Shown: positions 1-6,778 of the stretch, in pieces
How the letters are laid out: each line of letters opens with the position of its first letter
Position numbering within the stretch: position 1 is the first letter of the stretch
Translations under genes and position numbers: made by a program
From: DATARH01 sp035648415
Lineage (GTDB): Bacteria; Pseudomonadota; Alphaproteobacteria; ATCC43930; CGMCC-115725
Direction of reading: 5' to 3'
Assembly: GCA_035648415.1 (NCBI GenBank)
Contig: DASRLO010000029.1
Coordinates: forward strand, 1-11,107
DNA: 11,107 nucleotides
The notes under the pieces: generated by a model
The model's input: the letters and a program-made list of their open reading frames with translations, nothing else
Database searches by the model: none
Told to the model about the DNA's origin: nothing

Positions 1-162
1 CAGGCCGGGCGCTGGCACCGCGACGAGGGATTGCGCATCGACCATTTGCTGCTGTCGCCGCATGCCGCCGACCGCGTTGTCGGCTGCGACATCGACAAGT
101 CGCCGCGCGGCAGGGAACGCGCCTCCGACCACACGCCGATCTGGTGCGAGCTGGCTGTTTAG
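1..162 (+). CDS. xthA: Exodeoxyribonuclease III, C-terminal end (partial)
   Basis: Open from base 1 without a start and ending at TAG 160-162, so only the last 53 residues are present. Two hallmarks of the exonuclease III / AP endonuclease (EEP) fold are visible: RIDHLLLSP near the start, and SDHTPIW near the end, where the His of the SDH motif is the catalytic general base. The IDKSPRGRERASDH spacing is typical of bacterial ExoIII. The enzyme incises DNA at abasic sites and removes 3' blocking groups in base excision repair in the cytoplasm. The next gene starts 178 bases downstream and is unrelated in function, so this gene marks the left border of the polysaccharide locus. The family is clear; the rest of the protein cannot be checked. 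Confidence 0.9.
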   Translation, partial: QAGRWHRDEGLRIDHLLLSPHAADRVVGCDIDKSPRGRERASDHTPIWCELAV

Positions 163-272
163 GGCAGGTGGTCCGCCGCTCGACGGCTGGCGCCAGGCGT
201 GCGCTTGGCCGGGTCCGCGGCCCGCGGTAAATGGCCGCGCGGCGGCGCGCGCCCCGCTTCTAACGCCTCCTT

Positions 273-280
273 AACCGGTT
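273..280. promoter_or_regulatory. AACCGGTT palindrome upstream of first SGNH gene
   Basis: The 178-base gap 163-340 between the ExoIII stop and the first SGNH gene is very GC-rich up to about 260, then turns AT-richer (259-295). It contains the perfect 8-bp palindrome AACCGGTT within CTTAACCGGTTCTT. A regulatory role is only inferred from position, about 60 bases before the GTG start. I could not fit a convincing -35/-10 pair. Confidence 0.2.
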
Positions 281-340
281 CTTTGCGATAAAAAGGGCCG
301 AGCCCCGCTCGCTTCTCAGCACCGCACAAAGGACAGTTTC

Positions 341-1006
341 GTGATCAAAGCCGCGCTGGCGGGGTTGGTTATCCTGATCATCGGCGACAGCCACAACGCC
401 TCGAAAGATTTTCTGTTGAGTTCCCTGCACGACGCCTTGGTCAGCCAGGGCGCCGCGGTGCACTCCTACGGCGTCTGCGGGTCGCAGCCCCATGACTGGG
501 TGAAGGAGACCGAACTCCCGTGCGGCCGCGCCGAGCGGCACAATGCCGACGAGCCGATCGTCGACAAGAGCCCCAAGGTCAAGACCTGGTCGCTCGAGAC
601 TCTTATCCGGAAGCACCATCCCGACCTGCTGGTCGTCGAGCTTGGCGACAACATGGGCGGATACGGCATTACCCCCACCTTGCCGAAGGATTGGATCGCG
701 TTCGAGGTCCAGGAAATGCTTAAGCCGATCGAGGCGCACAAGCTCCCTTGCGTCTGGGTCGGTCCGCCATGGGGCAGCGAAGGCGGCCCGTCGAACAAGA
801 CCTTCGCGCGGGTGCAGGAGCTGTCCGGCTATCTGTCGCAGATCGTCTACCCGTGCCGCTATGTCGATTCGCTGCGTTTCTCGCAGCCGGGGCAGTGGGC
901 CACCTATGACGGCGAGCACCTGACGCCCGACAGCTACCGCATCTGGGGCGCCGACATCGCCGACGCGACGGTGCGGCTGTCGGCGCAAATCCTCTCACAC
1001 CGATAG
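341..1006 (+). CDS. SGNH-fold hydrolase/acetyltransferase, WssF-like (paralogue A)
   Basis: A 221-residue SGNH-type protein. Block I is GDSH with candidate nucleophile Ser17; block II is the Cys46-Gly47 region; block III is GDNM with Asn104 as oxyanion-hole candidate; block V is DGEH with Asp190 and His193. A strongly conserved WVGPPWGSEG stretch lies at 139-148. The start is GTG 341, preceded by AAGGA (329-333) at 7 bases; the frame is open back to a stop at 272 but has no other start codon. Beta strand 1 (residues 6-14) follows the start directly, so there is no room for an ordinary cleaved signal peptide before Ser17, although four cysteines (46, 61, 137, 172) suggest an oxidising compartment. 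Family members beside AlgFIJ-type genes, such as WssF of Pseudomonas cellulose acetylation, are thought to help supply or transfer acetyl groups. Role inferred; an esterase acting on acetylated polymer is the alternative. Confidence 0.8.
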   Translation: MIKAALAGLVILIIGDSHNASKDFLLSSLHDALVSQGAAVHSYGVCGSQPHDWVKETELPCGRAERHNADEPIVDKSPKVKTWSLETLIRKHHPDLLVVELGDNMGGYGITPTLPKDWIAFEVQEMLKPIEAHKLPCVWVGPPWGSEGGPSNKTFARVQELSGYLSQIVYPCRYVDSLRFSQPGQWATYDGEHLTPDSYRIWGADIADATVRLSAQILSHR

Positions 1007-1077
1007 GCGGCGTCAGGCCCGCCAGCACCCTCGGCAACCCGGGGCGAGCTTTGCGCGCGGCTCTGAAACCTGTGCCG

Positions 1078-1098
1078 TTAACCCTGGATTAGCCAGGG
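1078..1098. promoter_or_regulatory. TTAA-N7-TTAG motif with overlapping inverted repeat (candidate operator)
   Basis: TTAA (1078-1081), seven bases, then TTAG (1089-1092) differs by one base from the TTAA-N7-TTAA CtrA-type recognition pattern of alphaproteobacteria. Overlapping it is a perfect inverted repeat, CCCTGG (1082-1087) / CCAGGG (1093-1098), with a 5-base spacer. It lies about 80 bases before the second SGNH gene, inside a 171-base gap, which is a reasonable place for a promoter or operator. Binding is not shown; the short motif could be chance. Confidence 0.3.
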
Positions 1099-1124
1099 AG
1101 GGCTTACTTTACCCCCGCCGGGGA

Positions 1125-1181
1125 ATGCGTTACCTCAACGCGATCCGGGCGGTCCGGCATCGGGAGTTTTGTCGATTATGA
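1125..1181 (+). CDS. Possible 18-codon leader ORF coupled to paralogue B
   Basis: ATG 1125 opens an 18-codon frame encoding a basic peptide, MRYLNAIRAVRHREFCRL. It ends at TGA 1179-1181, which overlaps the ATG (1178-1180) of the next SGNH gene as ATGA. The frame contains that gene's GGGAG ribosome site. GGGG lies immediately before the ATG, too close for a good ribosome site of its own. The overlap would allow translational coupling. No family is recognised, and a frame this short can arise by chance. Confidence 0.25.
   Translation: MRYLNAIRAVRHREFCRL
1162..1166 (+). promoter_or_regulatory. Ribosome binding site deciding the start of SGNH paralogue B
   Basis: GGGAG ends 11 bases before ATG 1178 but only 2 bases before the in-frame TTG at 1169. 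The spacing, and alignment of the N-terminus with paralogue A, favour ATG 1178. Confidence 0.55.
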
Positions 1182-1837
1182 ATGCGCTTCTCGCGGGGTT
1201 GACGATCTTGGTGATTGGCGACAGCCACATGGTGACCCGCGACTATCTGATCACGACCCTGCATGACGATCTGCTGGCGCAAGGGGCGACGGTCGACAGC
1301 TTTGGCATGTGCGGCGCCAACGCCGGAGATTGGGTCTATCCAACCACCGTGTCCTGCGGCAAGGCCGAGCGTATCGGCAAGGCCGGCCCGCAGATCAATC
1401 GCCTCCCCGGCAGCCGCACCTACCAGATCGACGCGGTGATCGGCAGGGTTCACCCCAATCTGGTCGTCGTCGAGATGGGCGATACGATGGCGGGATACGG
1501 CCAGACCGATTTTCCGCGGGCCTGGATCTATCAGCAGGTGCACGCCTTGACCGGCCGCATCGCCGCCCAGAACATCCCGTGCGTCTGGGTCGGACCGCCG
1601 TGGGGCAGCGAAGGCTCCTCGTACCACAAGACCTTCGCCCGGGTGAAAGAGATGTCGGAGTTCCTCGCGACCGCGGTTGCGCCCTGCAGCTTTATCGATT
1701 CGACGCAGCTTTCCAAACAAGGGCAATGGCCGACCATCGACGGCCAGCACCTGACCGCTTCCGGCTACAAGGCCTGGGGCGCCGGCATCGCCGCTGCGCT
1801 CGACCAACTCGCGCCGCAGCTGGCGCACAAGCCATGA
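1178..1837 (+). CDS. SGNH-fold hydrolase/acetyltransferase, WssF-like (paralogue B)
   Basis: A 219-residue tandem paralogue of the preceding SGNH gene, about half identical by eye along the whole length, with the same WVGPPWGSEG core. GDSH carries Ser16, and DGQH carries Asp188 and His191. Block III reads GDTM, so Thr103 stands where paralogue A has Asn104. The four cysteines (45, 60, 135, 170) align with those of A. ATG 1178 is preferred to the in-frame TTG 1169 because of the GGGAG spacing and the match to A. The stop TGA 1835-1837 overlaps the ATG of the AlgF-like gene, so the two are translationally coupled, which ties this copy closely to the acetylation genes. Likely role: acetyl handling for polysaccharide O-acetylation (inference). 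The Thr change may mean altered activity, or may simply be a subfamily variant. Confidence 0.8.
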   Translation: MNALLAGLTILVIGDSHMVTRDYLITTLHDDLLAQGATVDSFGMCGANAGDWVYPTTVSCGKAERIGKAGPQINRLPGSRTYQIDAVIGRVHPNLVVVEMGDTMAGYGQTDFPRAWIYQQVHALTGRIAAQNIPCVWVGPPWGSEGSSYHKTFARVKEMSEFLATAVAPCSFIDSTQLSKQGQWPTIDGQHLTASGYKAWGAGIAAALDQLAPQLAHKP

Positions 1838-2538
1838 ATCTCGGTCGATATCGCGATGCCGCCGGCGGCATCGCCGCCCTTGCGGCAATCATGACGCTTC
1901 ACTGCGGAGCAGGCAGCGCGGCCGAGGGCCGGCTCTATCCCAGCGGCCCGCCGAACGGCGTCGCCTATCTGCGCTTCGTCAACATGGCGCCCCGCGAGGT
2001 GACGATCGTCTCGCCGGCGGCGAAGCTCGCGATCCCGGCGGACGACGCCCATCGAATCCTCGAATTCGATCCGGTGACGCCGGGTGTCGCGCTCACCGGT
2101 TCGGCGCAGCTCGGCGCGGCGAGAAAGCCGATCGACCTCAAGCTGGCCGCCAACGAATTCGCCACCGTCGCGGTGAGCGCCGACGGCGCCGACGGCATCG
2201 CGCTGACCGTGTTCCGCGAAACGCCGTCCGATTTCAACGCGCTCAAATCCTCGCTCGCGCTGTTCAATCTCGACAAAAGCTGCGCCCCGGCGCAGCTCGT
2301 CGCCGGCGACGCTCACACGCCGGTCATCCCGGATGTCGCGCCGGCTGCGGTCGGCAGGCGGCTGGTCAATCCGGTCAATGCCGAGCTCGCGGTATCCTGC
2401 GGCGACCCGGCGCAAGCGACGGCCGCGAAGCTCGGCCAGCTCAACGCCGGCGACCGCTACAGCATCTTCATGATCGGCGGCGGTTCGGGACGGCGGGTCG
2501 TCGCCCAGCGCGACGAACAGGCGCCGTTCCGGCCGTAG
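1834..2538 (+). CDS. AlgF/WssG-like periplasmic O-acetylation protein
   Basis: A 234-residue protein with a Sec-type signal peptide: hydrophobic segment about residues 11-23, small residues at 25-30, likely cleavage near Ala30. The mature part begins GRLYPSGPPNGVAYLRFVN, which resembles the start of mature AlgF (LYGP..P.G.AFVRVYN). It continues as a beta-rich domain with an SLALFNL segment and two cysteines that could pair. AlgF is a periplasmic partner of AlgI and AlgJ in alginate O-acetylation, and WssG is the counterpart for cellulose. No catalytic motif is expected or seen. It overlaps the upstream stop by the ATGA arrangement and has no clear ribosome site of its own, so it probably depends on coupling. 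The MBOAT gene follows 17 bases later. Homology to AlgF is remote, but signal peptide, N-terminal motif and context agree. Confidence 0.75.
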   Translation: MNLGRYRDAAGGIAALAAIMTLHCGAGSAAEGRLYPSGPPNGVAYLRFVNMAPREVTIVSPAAKLAIPADDAHRILEFDPVTPGVALTGSAQLGAARKPIDLKLAANEFATVAVSADGADGIALTVFRETPSDFNALKSSLALFNLDKSCAPAQLVAGDAHTPVIPDVAPAAVGRRLVNPVNAELAVSCGDPAQATAAKLGQLNAGDRYSIFMIGGGSGRRVVAQRDEQAPFRP

Positions 2539-2555
2539 CAGTTCGCCATCCGGTC

Positions 2556-3962
2556 ATGGTCTTCTCGTCCGTCGAATTCCTCGCGCTGTTCCTGCCGCTG
2601 TTCTTTATCGCCTATCTGGCGACGCCGGCCGGCGCGCGGAACCTGACGCTGTGCTGCGGCAGCTGGATGTTCTACGCATGGTGGAAGCCGGTTTTTCTGC
2701 TGCTGATCGTCGGCATCACCTTTACCGCCTGGTTTCTCGGTCGTGAGATCGGCCGCGCCGACGACCGGGCCGACGAGCGCCGCCAGCGGCTGATCCTCGG
2801 CGGCGGCATCGTCGTGGTGCTGGGCTGCCTGGCCTGGTTCAAATACGCCAACCTGCTGGTCAAGACGGCGGACGAGGGGCTGGCGGCTCTTAATGCCGGC
2901 CCGATCCCGTGGAGCAACGTGATCCTGCCGATCGCGTTGTCGTTCACCGTGCTGCAGGCGGTCTCGTACCTGATCGACGTGCGGCGGAAGACGGTGGTGG
3001 CGGAGCCGAGCTTTGTCAGCTTTGCCGCCTATCTCGACATGTTCCCGCATTTGATCGCCGGCCCGATCATCCGCTATTCGTGGGTCGACAAGGCGCTGAT
3101 CGAACGGCAGCTCACCTTCGAGGACATGTCGATCGGGGCGCGGCGCTTCATGATCGGCTTTGCGGTCAAGGTGCTGATCGCCGACACGCTGGCGCCGGTG
3201 GTCGAGGCGGCTTTCGACCTCGCGCAGCCGAGCTTTGTCGATGCGTGGCTCGGGAACATCTGCTTCGCATTCCAGATCTTCTTCGATTTTGCCGGCTACA
3301 GCGCGATGGCGATCGGCCTCGGGCGGATGCTCGGCTTTAAATATCCGGAGAATTTCCGCGATCCCTATCTCGCGGTGACGATCCAGGATTTCTGGCGGCG
3401 CTGGCACATCAGCCTGTCGTCGTGGCTGCGCGACTACCTCTACATCTCGCTCGGCGGCAACCGCTACGGCGATGTCCGCACCTACACCAATCTGCTGCTG
3501 ACGATGGCGATCGGCGGGTTGTGGCACGGCGCGAGCTGGTCGTTCCTGCTGTGGGGCGTGATCCACGGCGTGGCGCTGGCGGTCGGCCGGTTCTGGAACC
3601 AGCGTGGGCTGTGGATGGCCGCGGCGCTCTCGTATCCGCTGACGCTTTTGATCGTGCTGTTCGCCTGGACGCCGTTTCGCGCGACGAGCTGGGACGGCAC
3701 GGTGGCGATGCTGTCCGGGCAGATCGGGCTCAACGGTTTCGCGATCAGCGACCAGATGCTCCTGGTGATGCGGCCGCTGCTGGTCGTCTGGATGGCGATC
3801 GCCGCGGCGGTCGTCTTCTGGCCGGCGGTCAAGGCGCGCTTTCCGCGTTTCGCGGCGACCGGCGAATGGTGGGAAGCGCTGTGGCCGATCGCGGTCTTTC
3901 TTTACGCAGTCGCGGTGATGATGGGTCATCAAACCGTACCCTTCCTGTATTTTCAGTTCTGA
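2556..3962 (+). CDS. MBOAT O-acyltransferase, AlgI/WssH type
   Basis: A 468-residue polytopic membrane protein of the MBOAT family, slightly shorter than AlgI (about 520). It opens with the characteristic MVFSSVEFLALFLPLFF. FPHLIAGPIIRY lies at 163-174, WRRWHISLSSWLRDYLYISL around His284, and the signature GGLWHGASW contains the invariant His324, which matches the catalytic His of AlgI. Many hydrophobic segments, roughly ten to twelve, run through the protein. Such proteins move acetyl groups from a cytoplasmic donor across the inner membrane for O-acetylation of exported polysaccharide; with the AlgF- and AlgJ-like neighbours and bcsD/bcsZ, cellulose is the probable acceptor (inferred). No good ribosome site precedes ATG 2556, suggesting coupling to the upstream gene. 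Family assignment is very secure; the substrate is not. Confidence 0.92.
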   Translation: MVFSSVEFLALFLPLFFIAYLATPAGARNLTLCCGSWMFYAWWKPVFLLLIVGITFTAWFLGREIGRADDRADERRQRLILGGGIVVVLGCLAWFKYANLLVKTADEGLAALNAGPIPWSNVILPIALSFTVLQAVSYLIDVRRKTVVAEPSFVSFAAYLDMFPHLIAGPIIRYSWVDKALIERQLTFEDMSIGARRFMIGFAVKVLIADTLAPVVEAAFDLAQPSFVDAWLGNICFAFQIFFDFAGYSAMAIGLGRMLGFKYPENFRDPYLAVTIQDFWRRWHISLSSWLRDYLYISLGGNRYGDVRTYTNLLLTMAIGGLWHGASWSFLLWGVIHGVALAVGRFWNQRGLWMAAALSYPLTLLIVLFAWTPFRATSWDGTVAMLSGQIGLNGFAISDQMLLVMRPLLVVWMAIAAAVVFWPAVKARFPRFAATGEWWEALWPIAVFLYAVAVMMGHQTVPFLYFQF

Positions 3963-3971
3963 GGCGAGGCG

Positions 3972-5156
3972 ATGACGATCCCGGTCGATCCGCTTGCGCC
4001 GCCCGGTTCACCGGCCCGGGGTTCCATAGGGGCAATGCCGTTGCGGGTCCGTCCGTTGATGCTGCCCGGCGTGGCGCTGCTGGCGATCCTGCTGATCGGG
4101 CTCGCGTCCAGCCTCTACACACTGGCGTTCAAGCGCGCCGATTTGCCGGCGGCGAAAGTTTCCTGGTCGGGGCTCGCCGGCGGTGAGACCACCGCTGCCA
4201 TAGCGCATTTCCTGCAGCACGCGAACCCGCTGGAGGACCCGCTGGTGACGGTAGACCGGGTGTCGTCATACTTGGCCACCGGCGATTTGGGGGCCCGGGT
4301 GCGGCGCGGCTGCGGCAACTGGCTTTTCCTGGCCGATGAACTGGTGCTTCATCCGGACCGCGCCGCGAATGCCGCGGGCCATCTGCGGATGATCGAACAG
4401 GTCTCGGCTTTCCTGAAATCCCGCAATATCGGTCTGGCGGTTGTTCCGGTGCCCGACAAATCGCGGATCGAGGCCGCCGATCTCTGCGGGCTCGACCGGC
4501 CGGCGGCGATCGCTACCCGGCTTTCGGATTTCGCCGCGCAGCTCGGCCAGGCCGGGATCGACACCGTCGATCTGTCGCGGCCGATGACCGCAGCGGGCGG
4601 CGAAGCCTACTACCGGACCGATACGCACTGGAACGAGCGCGGTGCAAAGGCCGCCGCCGCTGCCGTCGCCGCGGCGCTGCGGCAGGCCGGCCTCGCGCCG
4701 ACGCAAAAGGCCGAGTTTCGCGTCAGCACCGAGCCGCAACGCGAGCGGGTGGGCGACCTCATTCGCCTGGCTGGCCTCGACCATGTGCCGTACCCGCTGC
4801 GCCCGCGCGGCGATGAGGAGGCCGCCACCGTCATCGAGCAATCGGCGGCGGGCAATGTCGGTCTGCTCGACGAAACCCCGGCGCCGGAGCTGGCGGTGAT
4901 CGGCACCTCATTCTCGCGCCGCGCCAATTTCGTGCCGTTTCTGTCGCTTGCCTTGACGGCGCCGGTCGACAACCGGGCCGAAGACGGCGGTGGAGTGGCC
5001 AATGCGGCGATCGCCTATTTCGCCAAGCCCGAATTCAAAAAATCGCCGCCGCGCGCGATTGTCTGGGAGGTACCGGAGCGGATGATCGAGGAACCGGTGC
5101 CCGCATCTGACCAACGCTGGGCGGAAGCGCTCGGCGCCGGCAATTCTGTGAAATAG
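3972..5156 (+). CDS. AlgJ/WssI-type membrane-anchored SGNH O-acetyltransferase
   Basis: A 394-residue protein with a short cytoplasmic N-terminus, one transmembrane segment at about 30-51 and a periplasmic AlgJ/AlgX-type SGNH domain. Visible family motifs are NWLFLADEL, VVPVPDKSRI, DTHW (Asp217, His219) and GTSFS (Ser313). Asp, His and Ser match the catalytic triad of AlgJ and AlgX, which transfers acetyl groups to the polymer in the periplasm. ATG 3972 is 9 bases after the MBOAT stop, with GAGG at 3961-3964. An in-frame ATG at 4035 would remove a 21-residue proline-rich leader and cannot be excluded. Together with the MBOAT protein this is the expected membrane-to-periplasm acetyl relay. After the stop a 65-base gap leads to bcsD. 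All key residues are present, so activity is likely; the acceptor is inferred as cellulose from the neighbours. Confidence 0.85.
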   Translation: MTIPVDPLAPPGSPARGSIGAMPLRVRPLMLPGVALLAILLIGLASSLYTLAFKRADLPAAKVSWSGLAGGETTAAIAHFLQHANPLEDPLVTVDRVSSYLATGDLGARVRRGCGNWLFLADELVLHPDRAANAAGHLRMIEQVSAFLKSRNIGLAVVPVPDKSRIEAADLCGLDRPAAIATRLSDFAAQLGQAGIDTVDLSRPMTAAGGEAYYRTDTHWNERGAKAAAAAVAAALRQAGLAPTQKAEFRVSTEPQRERVGDLIRLAGLDHVPYPLRPRGDEEAATVIEQSAAGNVGLLDETPAPELAVIGTSFSRRANFVPFLSLALTAPVDNRAEDGGGVANAAIAYFAKPEFKKSPPRAIVWEVPERMIEEPVPASDQRWAEALGAGNSVK

Positions 5157-5221
5157 CTCTGGAATTACGATCCTAACGCGCGCTATCTGTCGAAGTTCGG
5201 CTCGCGCAGGAGACTGTAAAA

Positions 5222-5704
5222 ATGGCTGGCCCGGCCCTCGACGAGGGACTGATCTCTCTCAACTACTACGCCCGGCAGCAATGCTCGCGGCAGTGGGTGC
5301 ATTTCATGGCGGCGATGTTCGCCGAGTTCGAGGAACGGGTCGACGCGGCCGAGGCCGATCAGTTCCTGCACGCGATCGGCTTCAAGATGGGGTTGCTCTT
5401 GCCGCTGCGCCGCTGCGACAGCCTCGAGGATCTTGCCGACGACATCAACAATGTCCTCGAAGGCATCGACTGGGGATGGGTGCGGCTTCGCGAGAGCGGC
5501 AGCTTCATCGAGATCACCCACGGCGCCTATCCGCTCGTTCCCCAGGAGGAGAGCCGCCGCAGCTGGCTGGTTCCCATCTTGGAAGGACTTTACAGCGGCT
5601 GGCTTGGCCAGCAGGGCGGCGAGCGGTCCTTCACCGCCCGGCTCATCGGCGGGCCGCGCGGCGCCGGGGCGCTGCTGACCTTCAGCTACGGCCGTCACGA
5701 GTGA
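5222..5704 (+). CDS. bcsD: Cellulose synthase accessory subunit BcsD
   Basis: A 160-residue protein close to the usual BcsD length (about 156). Two conserved BcsD blocks are recognisable: INNVLEGIDWGWVRL (75-89), corresponding to the NALLAMINWGYVKL region of the Acetobacter protein, and SWLVPILEGLYSGWL (114-128), corresponding to TWLAPVLEGLYGRWI. BcsD forms an octameric ring associated with the cellulose synthase and guides emerging glucan chains into ordered fibrils; it lacks an obvious signal peptide, as here. ATG 5222 has GGAG at 5209-5212 with 9-base spacing. bcsZ follows 22 bases after the stop, so the two are probably co-transcribed. In known systems bcsD normally sits beside bcsA, bcsB and bcsC; none is visible here. 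Confidence 0.88.
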   Translation: MAGPALDEGLISLNYYARQQCSRQWVHFMAAMFAEFEERVDAAEADQFLHAIGFKMGLLLPLRRCDSLEDLADDINNVLEGIDWGWVRLRESGSFIEITHGAYPLVPQEESRRSWLVPILEGLYSGWLGQQGGERSFTARLIGGPRGAGALLTFSYGRHE

Positions 5705-5726
5705 GGTTTCCGGCCTTTTAGCGTTT

Positions 5727-6767
5727 ATGCGATCGTTCGGCGTCCGGGTTGCCGCGCTGATCGCGGCACTGCTTCTTTTACCGAGCGTCCCGCGGGCGGA
5801 TGAGGGCACGCTCGCGGCGGGATGGGCCACATATCGCGACCGCTTTATCGGCGACGACGGCCGGGTCCACGATACCGGCAATAAAGACGTCACCCATACC
5901 GAGGGGCAAGGGTGGGCGATGCTGTTCGCCGAGTCCTTCGACGACCGCGCCACGTTCGACCATGTCTGGGACTGGACCCGCGGCAAGCTGCGCCGGCCGG
6001 ACAGCGCGCTCTTCGCCTGGCGCTGGGACCCCCACGCCGACAACCCGGTCGCCGACACCAACAACGCGACCGACGGCGATATCCTTATCGCCTGGGCGCT
6101 GACGCGGGCGGCGAAACACTGGCATGCCCCGAAATACCGCCAGCAAGCGCGCCCGATGCTCGCCGAGATTCGCGGCAAGCTGATCCAACGTATCGGCGGC
6201 GGGCTCGTCCTGTTGCCGGGCAGCGCCGGCTTCAAGGGCAAGGACGGCGCCGCTATCGTCAACCCGTCCTATTACATCTATCCGGCCTTCAGGGAGTTCG
6301 CGCGGATCGATCCGTCGCCGCTATGGGCCCGGTTGCGCCGCGCCGGGCTGAATTTGCTGGCGAAGGCGCGCTTCGGGCAATGGGGTTTGCCGACCGATTG
6401 GGTCACCGTCGGCGGCAACGGCGAGGTCGAGCCCGCTGCCAACCTGCCGCCGCGTTTCGGGTTCGACGCGATCCGCATCCCGCTCTACCTGATCTGGGGC
6501 GGCGAAGCGACCACGGTACGCCTCGCCGCCGACCTTCGCTTCTGGAACGACTTTACCGGCAAGCCGCTTCCGGGCTGGGTCGATGTCATCGACGGCAGCG
6601 TCGCCCCGTTCCCGGCGCCGGGCGGGTTCCAGGCGGTGATCGAACTCGCCCGGTGCTGGCATTCGCCGACCCCGCCGCAATTCCCCCAGATCGGCGACAA
6701 CGACGATTACTATTCGGCAAGCCTCATCCTGCTCGCCGGGCTCGCGAGCCAAGCGACCCGGCATTAA
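5727..6767 (+). CDS. bcsZ: Endo-1,4-beta-glucanase, glycoside hydrolase family 8 (BcsZ)
   Basis: A 346-residue secreted GH8 enzyme. Residues 1-24 form a signal peptide ending VPRA. The catalytic acid is Glu59 in HTEGQGW. NNATDGDILIAWAL (112-125) is the GH8 signature region, with Asp116 in the active site. FGFDAIRIPLYLIW (244-257) carries Asp247, at the place of the general base of E. coli BcsZ. SYYIYPAF (181-188) is also typical. Length is close to E. coli BcsZ (about 368). BcsZ cleaves beta-1,4-glucan in the periplasm and is needed for normal cellulose export and fibre properties. It is the last gene of the + strand run, and its stop is only 11 bases from the stop of the convergent propeller gene, with no terminator hairpin visible between. 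Assignment is firm. Confidence 0.95.
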   Translation: MRSFGVRVAALIAALLLLPSVPRADEGTLAAGWATYRDRFIGDDGRVHDTGNKDVTHTEGQGWAMLFAESFDDRATFDHVWDWTRGKLRRPDSALFAWRWDPHADNPVADTNNATDGDILIAWALTRAAKHWHAPKYRQQARPMLAEIRGKLIQRIGGGLVLLPGSAGFKGKDGAAIVNPSYYIYPAFREFARIDPSPLWARLRRAGLNLLAKARFGQWGLPTDWVTVGGNGEVEPAANLPPRFGFDAIRIPLYLIWGGEATTVRLAADLRFWNDFTGKPLPGWVDVIDGSVAPFPAPGGFQAVIELARCWHSPTPPQFPQIGDNDDYYSASLILLAGLASQATRH

Positions 6768-6778
6768 CCAATCCCCTG

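Noticed and set aside
1006..1060. Weak GGCGG/CCGCC and CTCG/CGAG stems after the first SGNH gene as a terminator
   Set aside because: The stems are only 4-5 bp with no T-run, and are expected by chance at this GC content.
1309..1833. Upstream extension of the AlgF-like frame through the second SGNH gene
   Set aside because: It is an out-of-frame shadow of the SGNH gene; the signal peptide beginning at ATG 1834 and the ATGA overlap mark the true start.
2457..3932. Open frame of 491 codons antisense to the MBOAT gene
   Set aside because: Charged Arg/Asp/His-rich translation with no fold or motif; the opposite strand is a well-supported membrane protein with catalytic His.
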